From: Candidatus Omnitrophota bacterium
Lineage (GTDB): Bacteria > Omnitrophota > Gorgyraeia > Zapsychrales > Fredricksoniimonadaceae
Direction: 5' to 3'
Assembly (NCBI GenBank): GCA_021731625.1
Contig: JAKFXC010000013.1
Span: 1 to 35,861, forward strand
DNA length: 35,861 nt
Shown piece by piece: positions 24,631 through 33,528 of this stretch (positions are counted from its first letter, which is position 1; each line of letters opens with the position of its first letter). The position numbers and the translations under genes are program-made. The notes under the pieces are model-generated. The model had not been told where the DNA came from. It was given only the letters and a program-made list of their open reading frames with translations, and did no database searches.

Positions 24631-26043
24631 CTAAATAGGGGGCTGGCCCCATTTTCGAATGTCGGTGATTTTGCCGGTCAAGGCCGCGACGGCGGCCATT
24701 TCGGGGCTCATCAAATGGGTGCGACCGCCGGGACCCTGACGGCCTTCGAAGTTGCGATTGCTAGATGAGGCGCAGCGTTCGCCTTTTTTCAACTGATCGT
24801 CGTTCATGCCTAAACACATTGAGCAGCCGGCGTAACGCCACTCAAAACCGGCATCCACAAAAATTTTATCTAGCCCTTCTTTGACCGCTTGCCGACGGAC
24901 CCGGCCGGATCCTGGCACCACGATGGCATTGACTCCTGGCGCTACTCTTTTCCCAGCCACAATTTGTGCGGCATGGCGCAAATCTTCAATACGGCCATTG
25001 GTGCAGGAACCGATAAACACCTTCTCAATTTTTATGTCCGACATTTTGGTGCCGGGTTTAAGGTCCATATAAGCCAATGCATTGCGGGCAGCGGTGCGGT
25101 CTACCGGATTCTTAAAACTATCCGGGTGCGGGACTTCTCCGTCAATGGACGTCACCTGTCCCGGGCTGGTCCCCCAGGTCACCTGCGGTTTGATGTCCTC
25201 GGCTTTTATCTTAAGCACCTTATCAAATTTAGCATCGGAATCGCTGGGCAAAGTTTTCCAAAAAGCCATGGCTTTGTCCCAGTCCGCGCCCTTAGGGGCA
25301 AAATCCCGTCCCTGAATATACGTATAGGTCGTATCATCCGGCGCGATCATCCCGGCCCGCGCTCCGGCTTCAATCGACATGTTGCAAATGGTCATCCGGG
25401 CCTCCATGGACAAATCTCTGATTGTGGATCCCCCGTATTCGATCACATACCCAGTGCCGCCGGCGGTGCCGACTTTCCCAATAATATACAAAATAATGTC
25501 TTTGGAGGTCACCCCCGCCGTCAATTTGCCGTCTATGCAAATTAACATGGTCTTGGGCCGGTTTTGCTGCAACGTCTGCGTGGCCAGGACGTGCTCGACT
25601 TCCGAGGTGCCAATGCCAAATGCCAGAGCTCCAAAAGCCCCATGGGTGGCGGTGTGCGAATCCCCACACACAATGGTCATCCCCGGCAGGGTCAAGCCCT
25701 GCTCCGGGCCGATGACATGCACAATCCCTTGGTCTTCATCGGCAAAGTCATAAAGCTTGATCCCAAAATCTTTGCAATTCTTGGACAAAGTTTCCATTTG
25801 CAAACGGGAAGTCGCTTCCACTTTGGTGATGTCTTTGGTCTTTGTGGACACATTATGGTCCATGGTGGCAAATGTGCACTTAGGCTGGCGCACCGGCCGT
25901 TTCGTCTCCCGTAAGCCGGCAAAAGCCTGAGGCGAGGTCACCTCATGCACCAAGTGCAGATCGACATAGAGAATCGAGGTATCCCCTTCGGAATCCCGCA
26001 CCAAATGGTCTTCCCAGATTTTTGCGAACATGGTTTTAGGCAT
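24631..26043 (-). CDS. leuC: 3-isopropylmalate dehydratase large subunit
   Basis: This is the aconitase-family large subunit of isopropylmalate isomerase. The 470-residue chain has [32 protein letters not shown] and the [4Fe-4S] ligands Cys347 (FIGSCTNGR), Cys407 and Cys410 ([10 protein letters not shown]), in the bacterial LeuC arrangement. The ATG at 26043 is set by AAGGAG six to seven bases upstream; a TTG two codons earlier is less likely. The last codons (GQPPI and stop) coincide with a palindromic repeat core also found near 30100. It is first in the leuC-leuD-ilvD-aroC unit behind a near-consensus promoter with an 18-base leader, which leaves no room for an attenuator or T-box. Confidence 0.97.
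   Translation of the reverse strand: MPKTMFAKIWEDHLVRDSEGDTSILYVDLHLVHEVTSPQAFAGLRETKRPVRQPKCTFATMDHNVSTKTKDITKVEATSRLQMETLSKNCKDFGIKLYDFADEDQGIVHVIGPEQGLTLPGMTIVCGDSHTATHGAFGALAFGIGTSEVEHVLATQTLQQNRPKTMLICIDGKLTAGVTSKDIILYIIGKVGTAGGTGYVIEYGGSTIRDLSMEARMTICNMSIEAGARAGMIAPDDTTYTYIQGRDFAPKGADWDKAMAFWKTLPSDSDAKFDKVLKIKAEDIKPQVTWGTSPGQVTSIDGEVPHPDSFKNPVDRTAARNALAYMDLKPGTKMSDIKIEKVFIGSCTNGRIEDLRHAAQIVAGKRVAPGVNAIVVPGSGRVRRQAVKEGLDKIFVDAGFEWRYAGCSMCLGMNDDQLKKGERCASSSNRNFEGRQGPGGRTHLMSPEMAAVAALTGKITDIRKWGQPPI
24632..24650. repeat. 19-base palindromic repeat core, copy inside leuC end
   Basis: TAAATAGGGGGCTGGCCCC is identical to 30100-30118. Here only part of the right arm is present, so the hairpin is imperfect. 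On the minus strand it encodes the last codons of leuC. Confidence 0.6.
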
Positions 26044-26067
26044 AACCAACTCCTTAATTGAGAAGGC

Positions 26068-26096
26068 ATTATAGTGCTGACGAAGGGATTAGTCAA
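26068..26096 (-). promoter_or_regulatory. sigma-70 promoter of the leuC operon
   Basis: On the minus strand TTGACT (26091-26096) and TATAAT (26068-26073) are separated by exactly 17 bases. Transcription would start near 26061, about 18 bases before the leuC ATG, with AAGGAG in between. Confidence 0.8.
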
Positions 26097-26108
26097 TTCA
26101 GATGAATG

Positions 26109-26137
26109 CGGGTTACAGCGGGCGGCACCGAATTAAA
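26109..26137 (+). repeat. dispersed 29-base repeat, copy B
   Basis: This copy begins CGGGTTACAGCGGGCGGCAC and ends GAATTAAA. It matches copy A (19693-19721, minus strand) at 25 of 29 positions. It lies in the gap between the elbB stop and the leuC promoter, and the GAATTAAA end is repeated once more a few bases on. Confidence 0.6.
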
Positions 26138-26144
26138 CCGCGAA

Positions 26145-26795
26145 TTAAAACTTCAGTAGGGCCAAGATCAGCTTTTCGATGCCTTCCGCCAGCTCGCTGA
26201 TGCGGGCGTCTAACATGTAGCAGGGTGTGCTGACTACTTTGTTCTTGTGATCTATAACAATGTCTCGGGCGGACGCATTGGTGGTTTTGACCCCTAACGT
26301 GCCAAAGGCCGCATTGGCTTTCTCATCCTGGCCAAAGGTAATCTCAACGCCGGGGATAAGTTTTCCGATTATGACTGGAGCAATGCACAAGGCGCCTATA
26401 GGTTTGCCGGCTTTGTGGGTGGAGCGGACCGCAGCTTCGACGTCAGGGTTGAGGTTCATATTGGTCCCGTCTAACGCATACGAACACAAGTTATACGCCA
26501 CCCCTCCCCCACCGGGCAAAACCAAGTAATCAAAATCCGCTGCCTGGTACTGCGACAATGGCTTGATATTGCTACGGGCTATGCGGGCGGCCTCGATGAG
26601 CACATTGCGTTTTTCTTTAAGCTCCGCATTGGTCAAAAAATTGAGCACCCGGTGTTGGGTGATGTCCGGGGCGAAGCACTGATACTGATGCCCGGCTTTG
26701 TCAATGGCCAAAAGCGTCAGCACGGACTCGTGGATTTCAGCCCCATCTTTGTTGCCGCAGCCGGCGAGAATAATGGCAAAACGTTTTGGAGTCAT
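26145..26795 (-). CDS. elbB: ElbB-type DJ-1/PfpI glyoxalase
   Basis: This 216-residue protein belongs to the DJ-1/PfpI superfamily and is closest to ElbB, called an isoprenoid biosynthesis glyoxalase-like protein. It has FAIILAGCGNKDGAEIHESV at the N-terminus, DYLVLPGGGGVAYNL, and the nucleophile elbow GALCIAPVI with Cys137. E. coli ElbB shows glyoxalase-III-like activity, but its true role is unsettled. The ATG at 26795 is preferred over a TTG at 26813, since it follows the stop of the upstream membrane-protein gene and begins at the conserved region. There is no clear ribosome binding site. It is the last gene of the acnA-containing run. Confidence 0.92.
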   Translation of the reverse strand: MTPKRFAIILAGCGNKDGAEIHESVLTLLAIDKAGHQYQCFAPDITQHRVLNFLTNAELKEKRNVLIEAARIARSNIKPLSQYQAADFDYLVLPGGGGVAYNLCSYALDGTNMNLNPDVEAAVRSTHKAGKPIGALCIAPVIIGKLIPGVEITFGQDEKANAAFGTLGVKTTNASARDIVIDHKNKVVSTPCYMLDARISELAEGIEKLILALLKF

Positions 26796-26809
26796 ACAGT
26801 ATTTTAGTA

Positions 26810-27088
26810 TCAATCACGCCAAAAATACAGCACCGCGCACAAACCAATGCCGATGGCATAAATGCCAAGGGTACTGGGGATAAAATAAGGATACGCCATG
26901 AGAACCACACCGATGCCCAGGGGTTTGAGGCTCTTGTTCTTCTTACCATAGATAAACGCCACAAAGCCAATGCTGCTAACAATGACATTGGCAATGATGC
27001 TGGGCCAGTTTAACCCTCCACTCATGCTGTTGGTCATGCCCATGGCATTGAGAACCTGGTTCATTTGGGCTGCGGTATCAAGGTCCAT
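26810..27088 (-). CDS. small three-helix membrane protein
   Basis: This 92-residue protein of unknown function has a polar, methionine-rich N-terminus and three hydrophobic stretches (about residues 28-47, 54-70 and 72-89), with GFVAFIYGKKNKSLKPLGIG and MAYPYFIPSTL between them. The pattern FxYGKK...G..LM..PYF recurs in a group of small bacterial membrane proteins without a known role; some carry the unsupported name amino-acid transport protein. It overlaps the end of the L,D-transpeptidase gene by 11 bases and is followed by elbB, so it is cotranslated in this run. Confidence 0.82.
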   Translation of the reverse strand: MDLDTAAQMNQVLNAMGMTNSMSGGLNWPSIIANVIVSSIGFVAFIYGKKNKSLKPLGIGVVLMAYPYFIPSTLGIYAIGIGLCAVLYFWRD

Positions 27089-27767
27089 AGCTTTTCTCTT
27101 CCAGCAGTATGACCGGCTTGCTCTTTTGATCTAGGCGTTTTAGAATTCTGCGTAAATTTCTTTCGGACAAGGCCACGCAGCCGGCGGTGGCATGATCCCA
27201 ACGGCGCCAGATGTGCATAAAAATCGCGCTCCCCGCCCCCGGCACCACCGGGTCCATATTATAGTCGATCACCACCGCAAGTTTGTATAAATGATCCTGG
27301 CGCAACAGGGTTTCGTACGATTTTGCCCTCGGCGTGCCATTCGGCGTGCCATTCGGCACGCCTTTGACCCATTGATTGTATTGATCAGAGTCGACATCAT
27401 CCACCCAAAAATCATCGGCGTGAGTTTGCTGATACGGCAATCCGGTCTTGACAGCCGGATAATAACCAAAAGCAGAAGTCAAATTGTATACACCCGACGG
27501 GGTTTTGCCATCCCCTTCTTTTTTTGCGCCTCCTGCGGCCATCCCCTGACGACCAATCATGGCCGGGGAAGCGTAAATTTTCTGCCATGCGTTCCCGTGC
27601 TTTTCCCAAAAACTGAGGTGCGCGCGGGTTTTGTGATGAGGATTCGCCTCCACAATAATTGCCTGACGGGAACCCGGCGGCGTGCGCTCCAGTGCCGCTG
27701 GTCTGGACGTGGCGCAACCTCCTACGATAACTGCGAGGACGAGGAAAAAATATTTATTCGCGGACAT
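27078..27767 (-). CDS. L,D-transpeptidase (YkuD) lipoprotein
   Basis: This 229-residue lipoprotein should be an L,D-transpeptidase-like enzyme of the envelope, active on peptidoglycan stems or on attachment of proteins to them. The lipobox VGGC gives lipidation at Cys18. The YkuD catalytic block is FMHIWRRWDHATAGCVALS with His185 and Cys197; earlier family blocks are ASPAMIGRQG and GDGKTPSGVYNL. It belongs to the ErfK/YafK-like group by the latter motif. A short tandem NGTPNGTP comes from a 12-base direct repeat near 27330-27360. The ATG overlaps the end of the symporter gene by 14 bases. Confidence 0.93.
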   Translation of the reverse strand: MSANKYFFLVLAVIVGGCATSRPAALERTPPGSRQAIIVEANPHHKTRAHLSFWEKHGNAWQKIYASPAMIGRQGMAAGGAKKEGDGKTPSGVYNLTSAFGYYPAVKTGLPYQQTHADDFWVDDVDSDQYNQWVKGVPNGTPNGTPRAKSYETLLRQDHLYKLAVVIDYNMDPVVPGAGSAIFMHIWRRWDHATAGCVALSERNLRRILKRLDQKSKPVILLEEKSYGP

Positions 27768-28986
27768 TCATCCACTTGCGGCCGCCAATGACACGTGCCA
27801 CCATGATGCTAGCCACATTATCCCCCACCGAATTGACCATGGTGGCCGGCGGGTCGACTAAAGTGCCGATCATGGAGATGATCGGCAACGCCTCCATCGG
27901 AAACCCATACATGGTCACAATCATGAGTTCCCCTAAGAATCCTCCGCCCGGAATCCCGCTCATGACTGTCCCACTGAGCAAGGCAATACCCACCGCCGTC
28001 AAAATGACGCCAGGCCCGCTAAAATCCATATTGTAGAGTCCGAACAATAGAGCGATTTTAATAACCGCGGACAAACAGGACCCATCCATGTGGATAGTGG
28101 CGCCGATGGGAATGACGATTTCGCGGATGTCTTTGGGCACGCCGATATTTCTTGCCGCCTCAAGATTGACAGGGATGGAGGCCACACTGCTGCACGTTCC
28201 CAGGGCGGTCAATGACACCGGCACAATATTGCGCCAAAATGTCCGGATGCCCCAAACACCTCCGGCGAGGAAAGCATACAATGAGAAAAAGATAAAAAAA
28301 TACAAAATGGCCACCGGATAATAAACGCTCATGGCCCGCACATACGTCCCCAGCAGGTCCGGGCCAAACACCCCCACCAAGTAGGCAAAATAAGCCCCTA
28401 AGCCAATGGGGGCATACAGCATAATCAAATTGATGACTTTGCCGAAGACTTCATTACCCGCGAGAAGAAAGTTGGTAAACGCCTTGGCCTTCTCCCCCAC
28501 CAGTAAGCAGCCCAATCCAATGAGCAGGGCAAAAATGATCAGAGCCATCATGTTCTTCTTAGTCAATAACTCCGAAAAATCAGACACCGTGAACGTTCGC
28601 ACCAACTGATCAGCCCACGAGGCGTGCTCAATATGAGGCGGGCTGACCAATGGAATATTCACCCCCGCTGCTGGTGGAAAACTCTGAACCGCAAAAATCA
28701 TAATTAAGGAGGCAATAGCGCCGGTTGCCGTAAAGACCACCATCATCCAACCCAGGATACGGCCCAAACGTCGGCCGTCAGACATAGAAGCAACAGCGGA
28801 AGAAATTGAAAAGAAAACCAACGGGACAACCACTGAAAATAGCAGATTTAAAAAAATATCCCCGAAAGGTTTAAGGACGGCAGCGTCTTTTTTAAAGGTG
28901 AAGCCAAGGATCGAACCAATGGCAATCGCAAAAAGCAATACCAGGGAGAAACCGTAGCTTTTCAGCAAGGTGTTTTTGCGCGTCAT
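27754..28986 (-). CDS. dicarboxylate/amino acid:cation symporter (DAACS family)
   Basis: This 410-residue inner-membrane transporter belongs to the GltP/DctA/SstT family and couples sodium or proton entry to uptake of an acidic or neutral amino acid or a dicarboxylate. The re-entrant loop GTCSSVASIPVNLEAARNIG, the TM7 motif HMDGS (usually NMDGT), IPGGGFLGEL and DPPATMVNSVGDN are recognisable. In the last motif the arginine that binds the substrate side-chain carboxylate in GltPh (DxxRTMVN) is alanine, Ala381, while Asp378 is kept. This argues against plain aspartate or glutamate as substrate. The ATG at 28986 overlaps the NUDIX stop (ATGA) and is preferred over a TTG at 29016. Confidence 0.94.
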   Translation of the reverse strand: MTRKNTLLKSYGFSLVLLFAIAIGSILGFTFKKDAAVLKPFGDIFLNLLFSVVVPLVFFSISSAVASMSDGRRLGRILGWMMVVFTATGAIASLIMIFAVQSFPPAAGVNIPLVSPPHIEHASWADQLVRTFTVSDFSELLTKKNMMALIIFALLIGLGCLLVGEKAKAFTNFLLAGNEVFGKVINLIMLYAPIGLGAYFAYLVGVFGPDLLGTYVRAMSVYYPVAILYFFIFFSLYAFLAGGVWGIRTFWRNIVPVSLTALGTCSSVASIPVNLEAARNIGVPKDIREIVIPIGATIHMDGSCLSAVIKIALLFGLYNMDFSGPGVILTAVGIALLSGTVMSGIPGGGFLGELMIVTMYGFPMEALPIISMIGTLVDPPATMVNSVGDNVASIMVARVIGGRKWMNVRE

Positions 28987-29474
28987 GGCAACCAGCCGCA
29001 GAATGCCAAAGCGCAAATGCTTTTGGCATCCTGCAATTTCCCGGAGCGAAACATCCGTCGCACCTGGGTTTTGTTCATCACGATCTTGGACAGCACTTCG
29101 TCCGCCTCCGGCTCGGCCTCGCCGGCAGTCAACCCTTCAGCCTTAAACACATAAATGATTTCCGTCGAGTAGCCAGGGACTGGATAAACTTGCCCCAGGC
29201 GGGTGACTTTCTTGGCGCGAAACCCGGTTTCCTCGATCAATTCTCGCCGGACACACACGCTGTGGCTTTCGTTGGGATCCAAAGTGCCGGCCGGCAGTTC
29301 ATAAATATACTTGCCCAGGGCGGGACGGAACTGCCGCAGAAACACAATTTTATCTTTGGAGATCAGGGGCACAACGACCACCGCGCCGGGGTGCCTAATA
29401 TAAGAAATTTTGGAAATGCGGCCGTTGGGAAGTTTGACGGGATAAAACGGTCTAAAATCTAATTTTAGGGCCAT
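28983..29474 (-). CDS. NUDIX hydrolase, ADP-ribose pyrophosphatase-like
   Basis: This 163-residue protein has a perfect Nudix box, G-x5-E-x7-REL-x-EE-x-G, in GTLDPNESHSVCVRRELIEE and the following TGF. The flanking blocks VVVPLISKDKIVFLRQFRPA and YIYELPAG match NudF/ADP-ribose pyrophosphatases that hydrolyse ADP-sugars, so this is the likely reaction. The frame runs upstream through the GST gene in another phase, but the true start is the ATG at 29474, one base after the GST stop. It overlaps the symporter gene by four bases. C-terminal residues are short and contain no extra domain. Confidence 0.93.
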   Translation of the reverse strand: MALKLDFRPFYPVKLPNGRISKISYIRHPGAVVVVPLISKDKIVFLRQFRPALGKYIYELPAGTLDPNESHSVCVRRELIEETGFRAKKVTRLGQVYPVPGYSTEIIYVFKAEGLTAGEAEPEADEVLSKIVMNKTQVRRMFRSGKLQDAKSICALAFCGWLP

Positions 29475-29475
29475 A

Positions 29476-30060
29476 TTATGCCGTCGGGACGGTTTGGGCC
29501 AGACTGGGTCTTTTGGAGATTTCGGTAAACCACTGCGCCAGGGCACCCTTGACTTCCAAATGCGGCAGGCGGAAGTGGACATAGCCAATGGCGGAGGCCA
29601 CGGCCACCGGCGCTAAAGTAAACTCCCGCAAACTGTCTAAACGGGCTTCGATGTAAGTGTACGCCCGGTGAATCCCGGCTTCCTGCGCTGCCACAAACGG
29701 CACGCTGAAATCCTTTGGATGCCGGGTCTTTTCCATGTACGCATTAATGCCCACAGTCATCAAATCATCCGCCATCGCTTCCCATTTTAGAACTTCATAA
29801 CGTTTCTCGCCCGAGCGCGGGATAAAAATGGGTTTATCATTTAAGGCATCCAGATATTGGCAAATCACCGGGCTGTCAAAAATGGTTTTCCCATCATCTA
29901 AAATGAGGGTCGGAACTTTGCCCAAAGGGTTGGCAGAAAGCAATCGCGGCGACTTATTCTGCAAGTCTTCATCGACGAGCTCAAGCTTGATGCCCTTTTC
30001 CAAGGCCAGCACCCGGGCTTTCCTGGCATACGGTGAGCGTTTTGTATATAGCAGTTGCAT
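29476..30060 (-). CDS. glutathione S-transferase family protein
   Basis: This 194-residue protein has the N-terminal thioredoxin-like GST fold: MQLLYTKRSPYARKARVLAL, GKVPTLI with the cis-proline, and DSPVICQYLD for glutathione contacts, then an all-helical C-terminal domain. The serine of KRSPYARK is a candidate catalytic residue. It resembles proteobacterial GSTs of the YibF/SspA neighbourhood; no glutathione-synthesis gene is in the window, and GSTs are sparse outside Proteobacteria and Cyanobacteria, so transfer is possible. The ATG at 30060 is preferred over a TTG at 30072 since homology begins at MQLLYT. No Shine-Dalgarno sequence is evident. A perfect 13-base hairpin lies between acnA and this gene. 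Confidence 0.92.
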   Translation of the reverse strand: MQLLYTKRSPYARKARVLALEKGIKLELVDEDLQNKSPRLLSANPLGKVPTLILDDGKTIFDSPVICQYLDALNDKPIFIPRSGEKRYEVLKWEAMADDLMTVGINAYMEKTRHPKDFSVPFVAAQEAGIHRAYTYIEARLDSLREFTLAPVAVASAIGYVHFRLPHLEVKGALAQWFTEISKRPSLAQTVPTA

Positions 30061-30096
30061 AAGTGCGGTCAACGCCCTATTTCTTACGTCTTGACT

Positions 30097-30139
30097 GGAT
30101 AAATAGGGGGCTGGCCCCTATTTATCCCCCTATTTATCC
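30097..30139. repeat. 13-base perfect hairpin plus partial third arm
   Basis: Arms GGATAAATAGGGG (30097-30109) and CCCCTATTTATCC (30115-30127) flank the loop GCTGG. A further copy of CCCTATTTATCC follows at 30128-30139 and contains the acnA stop codon. There is no run of T after the stem in the direction of transcription, so a classical terminator is doubtful; an RNA-stability or dispersed palindromic element fits better. The 19 bases at 30100-30118 recur at the end of leuC. Confidence 0.75.
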
Positions 30140-32836
30140 TTTTACCAATTTTCTTAACACCGTATGCAAAATGCCGCCGTTGCGCAGGTAATCGGCTTCC
30201 ACGGGGGTGTCCACGCGGGACAGCACTTTAAATTGCTTTTTATTTCCATCCGGCGAGGTGGCGGACACCGCTAATTCACCCCGAGGTTTCAGTCCGTCAT
30301 TCAAATCCACAAAATCAAAAGTCTCGTCCCCTTTTAAACCCAGAGAGGCGGCATTCTCCCCTTCCTTAAACTGGCAAGGCAAAACCCCCATGCCCACAAG
30401 GTTGCTGCGGTGGATGCGCTCAAAACTTTCCGCGATAACAGCCTTGACCCCTAAAAGCAATGTGCCTTTGGCAGCCCAGTCGCGGGAGGAGCCAGTGCCG
30501 TATTCTTTCCCGGCCAGGACCACCAGCGGGGTCTTGCTCTCTTTATACTTCATGGCCGCATCGTAGATAAACATTTTTTCTTTCATCGGCCAATAGGTGG
30601 TCCAAGGGCCTTCTGTCCCCGGAGCAATCACATTGCGCAAACGGATATTGGCAAAAGTGCCGCGGGTCATGACCCGGTCATTGCCGCGACGAGCCCCATA
30701 AGAATTGAAATCCTTAGGCTGCACCCCGTGCTCGATTAAAAATTTTCCCGCCGGAGAATCTTTGGCAATGGCGCCGGCCGGGGAGATATGGTCGGTCGTA
30801 ATGGAATCGCCCACCATGACCAAACATTTTGCGCCATGGATTGGCTTGATCGGTTCCGGATCCGGCTTCATGCCCACAAAATAAGGTGGATTTTGAATGT
30901 AGGTGCTGTTATCGTCCCATTGAAATAAATCCGATTTGATGGTTTTGATGTCATTCCAATTCTCATTGCCCCGGTCCACATCGCTATAACGGGATTTAAA
31001 AATACTGGCTTTGACAAATTTCTTGGCCAAAGCATTGATTTCCGATTGCAGCGGCCAGATGTCTTTTAAAAACACTGGCTTCCCTTCCTTGTCATTGCCC
31101 AACGGTTCGGTGAGCAAATCCAAATCCACCCGCCCGGCCAAGGCATACGCCACCACCAGCGGCGGACTGGCCAAAAAATTCGCTTTGGCATGCGGGTTGA
31201 CCCGTCCTTCAAAATTACGGTTTCCGGAGAGCACGGCCGCCGCCACCAAATTCCCTTCCGTCACGGCCTTGGCCACCGCCTCCGGCAAAGGCCCGGAATT
31301 GCCAATGCAGGTGGTGCACCCATAACCAACGATATTAAATCGCAATTTTTCCAAATATTGCATCAAGCCCGCATCTTGCAAATACTCCAAAACCACTTTG
31401 GATCCCGGCGCAAAGGAAGTTTTCACATAATCCGGCGGCATCAAACCCTTCTCAACCGCTTTCTGGGCCATCAACCCAGCGCCGATAAGCACCGACGGGT
31501 TGGACGTATTCGTGCAGCTGGTGATCGCAGCAATGACCACGGCCCCATGGCCAATGGTCTGGGGAACGCCATTGCGCACCGTGCCCGTGCGCCCCAACTC
31601 CGTTTCTGCCAAACCATAACCACGCGATTTGATGTCCGCCATCAAAGTGGTACGGAAGTTACTTTTGACGTCTTTTAAAGGCACCCGGTCTTGCGGTCGC
31701 TTGGGGCCAGCCATACAGGGTTCGACGGTGGACAAATCTAATTCCATCTGGTCGCTGTATTTGGCCTGCGGTTTTTGAGGATTATAAAATAGGCCCTGGT
31801 CTTTGTAATATTGTTCCACCAACTCGACTTCCTCATCGCTGCGCCCCGAGATCCGCAAATAATTGAGCGTCTCGTCATCGACGGGAAACAAGCCGATCGT
31901 GGCCCCATATTCCGGCGCCATATTGGCGATCGTGGCCCGGTCCGGCAAAGACAAGTTGGCCAAACCCGGCCCAAAAAATTCCACAAACTTTTCCACCACT
32001 CCTTTTTTGCGCAGCATTTGGGTGACGGTCAACACCAAATCGGTCGCCGTAACGCCTTCTTTTAATTGCCCGGACAATTTAAAACCCACCACTTCCGGCA
32101 ACAGCATATAAATGGGTTCGCCCAGCATGACCGACTCTGCCTCAATGCCGCCCACCCCCCAACCCACCACGCCTAAACCATTAATCATCGTCGTATGTGA
32201 GTCGGTGCCGACGCAGCTGTCCGGATACGCCACGGTTTCACTGCCGGCTTTCTTCTTCAGCACCACTTTGGCTAAATATTCTAAATTCACCTGATGCACA
32301 ATACCCGTGGCCGGCGGCACCACCCGAAAACTCTGCAACGCGTTCTGACCCCACTTGAGGAATTCATAACGCTCGCGGTTGCGTTCGAATTCCAGACTCA
32401 CATTTTCCGCCAAGGATTGCGCAGTGCCAAACGAGTCGACCTGCACCGAATGGTCGATCACCAAATCGCATTGCACTTGAGGGTTAATTTTCTTAATATC
32501 ACCGCCTAAATTTTTCATAGCATCACGCAGGGCAGCCATATCAACCACACAGGGTACGCCAGTAAAGTCCTGTAAGATCACCCTCCCAGGCTTAAAGGCA
32601 ATTTCACCCTTAGGCTCATTGGGCTTCCAATTTAAAATGGTGTCGATGTCTTTGTCCGTTACCTGGTAATTGTCAAAATTGCGCAGGGCCGACTCGAGGA
32701 GGATTTGAATAGAAAACGGCAAATGAGCAACATCTTTCCCGACGATGGAAGCAAACTTTGGCAAAGAATAAATGGCGTACAAATTTTGTTTGATGTTGAG
32801 GTGTTTTTTAACAGCGGATTGATCAAACTTGGGCAT
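30134..32836 (-). CDS. acnA: aconitate hydratase A
   Basis: Aconitase interconverts citrate and isocitrate in the TCA cycle. The 900-residue chain matches the AcnA/IRP1 group in length and in its blocks: [17 protein letters not shown], the [20 protein letters not shown] region (211-230) and cluster ligands Cys441 ([10 protein letters not shown]), Cys507 and Cys510 ([12 protein letters not shown]), with [20 protein letters not shown] and [20 protein letters not shown] in the swivelling domain. The ATG at 32836 has AGGAG four bases upstream and begins after the methyltransferase stop; an ATG at 32851 overlaps that gene and is less likely. No other TCA gene is nearby. Confidence 0.97.
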   Translation of the reverse strand: MPKFDQSAVKKHLNIKQNLYAIYSLPKFASIVGKDVAHLPFSIQILLESALRNFDNYQVTDKDIDTILNWKPNEPKGEIAFKPGRVILQDFTGVPCVVDMAALRDAMKNLGGDIKKINPQVQCDLVIDHSVQVDSFGTAQSLAENVSLEFERNRERYEFLKWGQNALQSFRVVPPATGIVHQVNLEYLAKVVLKKKAGSETVAYPDSCVGTDSHTTMINGLGVVGWGVGGIEAESVMLGEPIYMLLPEVVGFKLSGQLKEGVTATDLVLTVTQMLRKKGVVEKFVEFFGPGLANLSLPDRATIANMAPEYGATIGLFPVDDETLNYLRISGRSDEEVELVEQYYKDQGLFYNPQKPQAKYSDQMELDLSTVEPCMAGPKRPQDRVPLKDVKSNFRTTLMADIKSRGYGLAETELGRTGTVRNGVPQTIGHGAVVIAAITSCTNTSNPSVLIGAGLMAQKAVEKGLMPPDYVKTSFAPGSKVVLEYLQDAGLMQYLEKLRFNIVGYGCTTCIGNSGPLPEAVAKAVTEGNLVAAAVLSGNRNFEGRVNPHAKANFLASPPLVVAYALAGRVDLDLLTEPLGNDKEGKPVFLKDIWPLQSEINALAKKFVKASIFKSRYSDVDRGNENWNDIKTIKSDLFQWDDNSTYIQNPPYFVGMKPDPEPIKPIHGAKCLVMVGDSITTDHISPAGAIAKDSPAGKFLIEHGVQPKDFNSYGARRGNDRVMTRGTFANIRLRNVIAPGTEGPWTTYWPMKEKMFIYDAAMKYKESKTPLVVLAGKEYGTGSSRDWAAKGTLLLGVKAVIAESFERIHRSNLVGMGVLPCQFKEGENAASLGLKGDETFDFVDLNDGLKPRGELAVSATSPDGNKKQFKVLSRVDTPVEADYLRNGGILHTVLRKLVKG

Positions 32837-32847
32837 ACGTACTCCTG

Positions 32848-33528
32848 TCATTTTCCAATAATGAATAAAGCCGGTTTTTTAGGTAGGGCGGTTTTCTGCT
32901 TCTGCCATTCTCCTATCGTCTTTGTGCGGATCCAATGGTCACTTCCCATAATATCACAAGCAACGGACAACCATGTCCTTTGATTCAGATTTTTTAGCAG
33001 ATCATTAAATAGGACTTGATTGCGGTAAGGGGTTTCCATAAATATCTGGGTTTGGCCTTCTTTGTGGGCCCGCTGCTCCAAATGCTTGATTTTGGCAGCC
33101 CGTTCTTTGGCATCGATCGGCAAATACCCGCTAAAAGCAAAATTCTGGCCATTTAAACCGCTGGCCATCAGCGCCAGAAGGATCGAGGACGGTCCAACCA
33201 ACGGGACCACGTCGATCCCTTGTTGATGTGCCAACAAAACCAAATTGGCGCCGGGATCTGCCACACAAGGGCACCCGGATTCAGCAATGATGCCGCTATC
33301 TGCTGCATTAAGGCACCCGGCATATTCTTGAACCTGCGCCGCCGTCGTATGTTCATTTAAATTGAGGAATCGGCATTCTTGAAGGGAAAAATCCTGGTCT
33401 AAAGCTTTGAGCAATCGCCGGGCAGACTTGGGCTCCTCGACAAAAAAAGTGCGGACATGGGCAATGGCGGGAATCGGGTTAACAGCTTCATTGCTGATAA
33501 CGTTGGGGATTAAAAAAAGTTTAGGCAT
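32848..33528 (-). CDS. RsmI-like SAM-dependent methyltransferase (tetrapyrrole methylase fold)
   Basis: This 226-residue protein belongs to the tetrapyrrole-methylase fold and is nearest to the short RsmI-related group. It has LFLIPN at the start, [14 protein letters not shown], the SAM-side motifs [20 protein letters not shown] and [28 protein letters not shown], and METPYRNQ. RsmI 2'-O-methylates C1402 of 16S rRNA; members of this variant group are annotated only as methyltransferases, so an rRNA substrate is inferred. The ATG overlaps the toxin-gene stop by one base (TAATG), so production is linked to the toxin-antitoxin transcript. It is followed after 11 bases by acnA. Confidence 0.92.
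   Translation of the reverse strand: MPKLFLIPNVISNEAVNPIPAIAHVRTFFVEEPKSARRLLKALDQDFSLQECRFLNLNEHTTAAQVQEYAGCLNAADSGIIAESGCPCVADPGANLVLLAHQQGIDVVPLVGPSSILLALMASGLNGQNFAFSGYLPIDAKERAAKIKHLEQRAHKEGQTQIFMETPYRNQVLFNDLLKNLNQRTWLSVACDIMGSDHWIRTKTIGEWQKQKTALPKKPALFIIGK

Noticed and set aside
24889-25545. 218-residue plus-strand open frame opposite leuC
   Set aside because: It lies wholly antisense to a well-conserved leuC, has low-complexity, non-family composition and no ribosome binding site.
26050-26144. T-box or leucine attenuator before leuC
   Set aside because: The promoter lies within about 25 bases of the leuC start, leaving a leader of about 18 bases, too short for either.
27325-27362. 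Tandem 12-base repeat as a repeat element
   Set aside because: It is a short in-frame duplication encoding NGTPNGTP within the L,D-transpeptidase and has no other copies in the window.
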